Positions 62,425 to 64,000 of a stretch of DNA of 64,000 bases are shown here, piece by piece; the stretch's first letter is position 1, and each line of letters starts with the position of its first letter. The notes beneath the pieces are model-generated. The model did not search any database and was not told the origin of the DNA. It saw nothing but the letters and a program-made list of their open reading frames with translations. The stretch comes from Blasia pusilla (lineage: Eukaryota > Marchantiophyta > Marchantiopsida > Blasiales). The DNA lies in assembly GCA_050084515.1 (NCBI GenBank), contig CM114272.1, positions 23,932,001 through 23,996,000 of the forward strand, given 5' to 3'. A program made the position numbers and the translations under genes.

Positions 62425-64000
62425 CTAGACCTTTCCAGTGTACTTAAATTGCTGCTGGTATTGACGCCTTTAAAGTCAAAAGAGCATTTCTTCGTGGTCC
62501 CTCTGCGAATTCCCAAAGCCCATCACTTAGTGCAATGGATTGAGATCCTCTAGAAGAAGATTATTAGTCCTTATGCAAGCATCAACTAGTTTGTCTGTTC
62601 AAGAAACAACTCAACCCAGGAATTTGGGTCATCAGCAGATGCAAAACTACCGAGTCTATCTATAATTCAACACAGGACATTCACAGAAAGCGATTCATCT
62701 CAAAGGTACAGTACCTCCCAGGGATGCATGCAATTGCTGCAGATCATTCGCTGAGCATGCATCCACCAAAACGTAGGCACCCGGCCTAAGTGCTGCCTCC
62801 ACATCTCTGGATAAAAAAATGTGGATGGTCAAAATACTTGAACCAAAGGAAGAACCAATGACTTCTAAGTATCTCATTAATAAAAATTGGGACAGGATCT
62901 TCTCCCAACCTCTTCTAATAGGTTGGGAGGAGATAAGATGGAACTAGAACTATTTGGTTCTGATCACTTCGCCTAATTGCAAAGATCTGCTGTGCTGCAT
63001 TACAATCTAGATGAGTCATCAAACCAGGTCTTGCCCGCTTGCCCCCCTCTCCTTCACTATGGGGATCAACTCCATCTGTCTTTGATTATTGCGCATGCAA
63101 GTGACCCAATAACTCTTACCTTCATCCACTTGAGAATTAGTATGATGAACTGAGCTAGGTGCTTATTTTATCACTCACCCACAGGAAGAAAGGAGCATCC
63201 TATCCCACAACTCCAATTACAGCATCTTAACCCTAATTGCTAGGCAGATCCTTTTTCCCAATCACGTACTGAAGTGGTGAATCTAGAGTAAGGATTCAGG
63301 AGAACTCTGCAGACCTTTACCATCAAAAGCAACAGCAACAGCAAAACGTACAAAGAAAGTCTCAGACATTATATTCTATAAATATGACGTACCTCATCAA
63401 ACCAGCAGCATGGGGACCATGGCCTGAAAGGACAGAAAGGTAGTCTGACAGAATGTGACAGCAATATTTTCCTAAAGTCTCTTTGTGTTCGCCCATCTGA
63501 GTCACAGTTCAGAAAACCGAGTTGAATCATGAACTACAGGGAAAGAAAGCCTTAGCATTAATTTCACTCGGGCAAATCTCTACCAAGAGCAAATAGGAGT
63601 TCTAAAAGTCTCCATTCAATGATCCCAGTACTAAGAACCCAAGGACTCCTTGTTTCTACCATTCTCGTAGCTGCAAATATAAATCACCTCTTCGTAGATA
63701 CGTCGAAGCCATGTGGCACAATATGTTGCCATCTTTGTACTCCAAACCCTGGTACCTTCTTCAAAAGTGGGCCAGTGAGTGGCTTCCAAGCAATGTAATA
63801 ATACACGTGCAGAATCTGCAAGCAGGGCAATACAATGCCCGCTCTCCCTGCCAAGACAGTACAACACAAAAAGTAGAGTCAGTTATTGACAGTTTTTGTA
63901 GCGAAACTCAAAGATACTCTATGAGTTTTGCTACAACCATTTTGTAGACGTCCTGCCCTGTCTTTTGAAAAAGAAACAACCAAAGTAGTAACAGTTAAAA
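62425..64000 (-). CDS. Urb2/Npa2-like ribosome-biogenesis protein, last four exons (partial)
   Basis: Minus-strand exons 63847-63688, 63496-63393, 62806-62715 and 62502-62425 join with GT..AG introns of 191, 586 and 212 nt in consistent phases. Readable segments are ALLADSARVLLHCLEA, WLRRIYEE, then MGEHKETLGKYCCHILSDYL, RDVEAALRPGAYVLVDACS, and LHASLGEGPRRNALLTLK. This is the conserved C-terminal Urb2/Npa2 domain; the N-terminal bulk lies beyond the right edge. Urb2 acts with Urb1/Npa1 in the nucleolus in early 60S pre-ribosome and 27S pre-rRNA processing (family knowledge). In the last exon the family-like ending (RQYQQQFKYTGKV, stop at 62427-62425) is in a different frame from the preceding codons, needing removal of one base near 62467. 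Read literally, the protein ends KASIPAAI instead. This could be a true frameshift or an assembly error. Confidence 0.85.
63898..63934. repeat. 13-nt-arm hairpin in an Urb2-like intron
   Basis: Arms 63898-63910 and 63922-63934 match at 12 of 13 positions around an 11-nt loop. They lie in the intron upstream of the first visible Urb2 exon. Confidence 0.7.

Noticed and set aside
62500-62510. Alternative splice acceptor (CAGAG) to rescue the Urb2 reading frame
   Set aside because: Shifting by two bases does not reach the frame of the conserved ending, and that frame has an earlier TAA within the exon.
1-64000. CRISPR arrays, operons, rRNA genes or prokaryotic mobile elements
   Set aside because: Tandem arrays lack the repeat-spacer pattern, both genes have spliceosomal introns, and no rRNA motifs were seen.

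Overview
The window looks like nuclear DNA of a land plant. It holds two recognisable intron-containing host genes separated by about 39 kb. The rest is mostly decayed transposons (Ty1/copia, Ty3/gypsy, MULE, hAT, MITEs, a LINE tail), simple repeats and diverged tandem repeats. Both genes belong to plant-type families: a GAMYB-type R2R3-MYB regulator carrying a miR159/miR319-type target site, and the 3' end of a nucleolar Urb2/Npa2 ribosome-biogenesis gene. Introns are short (191 to 586 bp). I suspect a non-seed plant such as a bryophyte or lycophyte, but the sequence alone does not settle the species.

Base composition is a mosaic. AT-rich stretches (about 0.4-7.9, 9.3-15.6, 28.9-41.3, 47.1-49.6, 54.8-58.8 and 60-62 kb) alternate abruptly with GC- and CpG-rich blocks (about 7.9-9.3, 15.7-25, 26.4-28, 41.4-47.1, 49.6-50.4 and 53.1-54.7 kb). 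Only the 15.7-25 kb block contains a gene I can identify. Many long ORFs in the GC-rich blocks are chance openings.

Layout: 0-0.4 kb, a duplicated GAGT microsatellite. 6.65-7.54 kb, a roughly 415-bp tandem duplication. 11.1-13.3 kb, a degenerate copia element on the minus strand. 16.05-16.37 kb, a 40-bp minisatellite. 20.85-23.14 kb, the GAMYB gene (three coding exons, 596 aa) behind a GC/GA-rich leader or promoter region. 24.8-25.7 and 27.8-28.7 kb, two different old tandem repeat families. 30.3-33.2 kb, a degenerate MULE. 34.5-35.7 kb, two hAT-type MITEs in opposite orientation, each with its own 8-bp target duplication. 50.6-54.2 kb, a degenerate hAT transposase gene (ZNF862-like) next to a tRNA-like fold and a strong hairpin. 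57.06-58.3 kb, a copia integrase interrupted by gypsy reverse transcriptase. 59.1-59.8 kb, a LINE 3' tail between inverted 31-nt repeats. 62.4 kb to the right edge, the last four exons of the Urb2-like gene on the minus strand, with an apparent one-base frameshift just before its conserved C-terminus.

The two host genes show no sign of working together. The best leads are the miRNA site in the MYB gene, the frameshifted Urb2 last exon, the MITE pair with readable target-site duplications, the gypsy-in-copia chimera, and the armless tRNA-like structure beside the hAT element. I found no CRISPR array, operon, rRNA gene or intact tRNA gene.
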